The notes under the pieces: generated by a model | The model's input: only the letters and a program-made list of their open reading frames with translations | The model's database searches: none | Told to the model about the DNA's origin: nothing | Source of the DNA: Micromonosporaceae bacterium | GTDB taxonomy: Bacteria > Actinomycetota > Actinomycetes > Mycobacteriales > Micromonosporaceae | DNA: 5,597 nt | NCBI GenBank assembly: GCA_019689695.1 | Contig: JADGHA010000298.1 | Location: 1-5,597, forward strand | Reading direction: 5' to 3' | Part shown: positions 5,298-5,597 of the stretch, piece after piece | How the letters are laid out: every line of letters begins with the position of its first letter | Numbering within the stretch: the stretch's first letter is position 1 | Translations under genes and position numbers: made by a program

Positions 5298-5597
5298 ACG
5301 CTCTCCGTAACCTCGGCGTAGCAGCTGTTGCGCCAGGTGACCCACAACCGCGAGATGTGCTGGTCGCTGATGAAGTTGATGCGCAACGAGTCGGGTGAGA
5401 GCCGGTTCTCGGACTCGGTGAAGCCCTTCGCCGCGTTCGTGCCGACCACGTGCACGTCGCCCCGGGCGCAGAACACCGTCACCTGCCCGCCCTGCAGGCT
5501 GAACGTCCGGACCAGCGCGGTCCCGCCATCCGCGTTCGGCGTGCTGACCCAGCCCGGGGTCACCGACGGCTTGGGTGGCTTCGGCGGGGGCGAAGGG
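5294..5597 (-). CDS. C-terminal part of an unrecognised protein with proline-rich linker and small two-Cys domain (5'-truncated)
   Basis: The frame is open from the right edge of the window to a TGA at 5296-5294, so the N-terminus lies outside. The first visible residues (PSPPPKPPKPS) form a Pro/Lys linker of the sort that joins a membrane helix to an outside domain. The following roughly 90 residues look like a compact beta-rich domain: TALVRTFSLQGGQVTVFCARGDVHVV, then LSPDSLRINFISD and ISRLWVTWRNSCYAEV near the end. Its two cysteines, one in VFCARG and one in NSCYAE, could form a disulfide outside the cell. A GTG at 5563 is a possible internal start but would cut off the linker, so a longer protein is more likely. 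I recall similar C-termini in actinobacterial membrane proteins but cannot name the function. Its stop overlaps the operator of the MerR operon downstream on the same strand. Confidence 0.7.
   Translation of the reverse strand, partial: PSPPPKPPKPSVTPGWVSTPNADGGTALVRTFSLQGGQVTVFCARGDVHVVGTNAAKGFTESENRLSPDSLRINFISDQHISRLWVTWRNSCYAEVTESV

Noticed and set aside
5561..5563. GTG as the start of a complete 89-residue gene ending at 5294.
   Set aside because: There is no ribosome binding site in front, and the frame continues upstream through a typical Pro/Lys linker to the window edge, so the gene is more likely partial.
1..5597. CRISPR array, tRNA or rRNA gene, insertion sequence, or attachment site.
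   Set aside because: No regularly spaced repeats, cloverleaf with CCA-type ends, transposase motifs or terminal repeats were seen; the only clear genomic repeat is the 25-base operator dyad.

Overview
The window is about 70% or more G+C, with strong G/C bias at third codon positions, GTG starts and actinobacterial gene families (SigE-type ECF sigma factor, MerR plus VIT/VWA pair, secreted GH43). It most likely comes from a filamentous actinomycete, perhaps Micromonosporaceae; the genus is a guess. It appears to begin at a contig end. Bases 1-44 are not genomic: they match an Illumina Nextera i5 adapter (end of the flow-cell sequence, the eight-base index CTAAGCCT, the read-1 handle and the transposon mosaic end) with seven substitutions, all A to C or T to G.

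Layout: (1) 45-931, minus strand: a secreted family 43 glycoside hydrolase, probably an exo-beta-1,3-galactanase-like enzyme, whose 3' end is lost at the contig edge. (2) 932-1043: a divergent intergenic region with a candidate housekeeping promoter for the hydrolase and a weak candidate ECF promoter for the sigma operon. (3) 1044-2287, plus strand: a two-gene, ATGA-overlapping operon of an ECF sigma factor and a membrane protein with a signal peptidase I (S26) fold. That protein seems to lack both catalytic residues (Ser to Glu, Lys to Tyr) and has an anti-sigma-like cytoplasmic N-terminus. (4) 2294-5261, minus strand: a MerR-family regulator followed one base later by an 804-residue VIT-VWA protein with an intact metal site and no export signal. 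(5) 5272-5296: a paired palindrome, TGACAnTGTCA twice, just upstream of the MerR gene and embedded in a promoter-like element. (6) 5294-5597, minus strand: the C-terminal part of an unrecognised protein with a proline-rich linker and a small two-cysteine domain, running off the right edge.

How the genes may work together: the sigma factor and the S26-like membrane protein are almost certainly co-translated, and the second is best read as a candidate sensor or anti-sigma partner rather than a working peptidase. The MerR protein probably controls itself and the VIT-VWA gene through the palindromes. The hydrolase is divergent from the sigma gene and could be a target, but nothing in the sequence proves it. 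The two best leads are the apparently catalytically dead signal peptidase homologue tied to a sigma factor, and the MerR operator. The adapter is the main quality warning.
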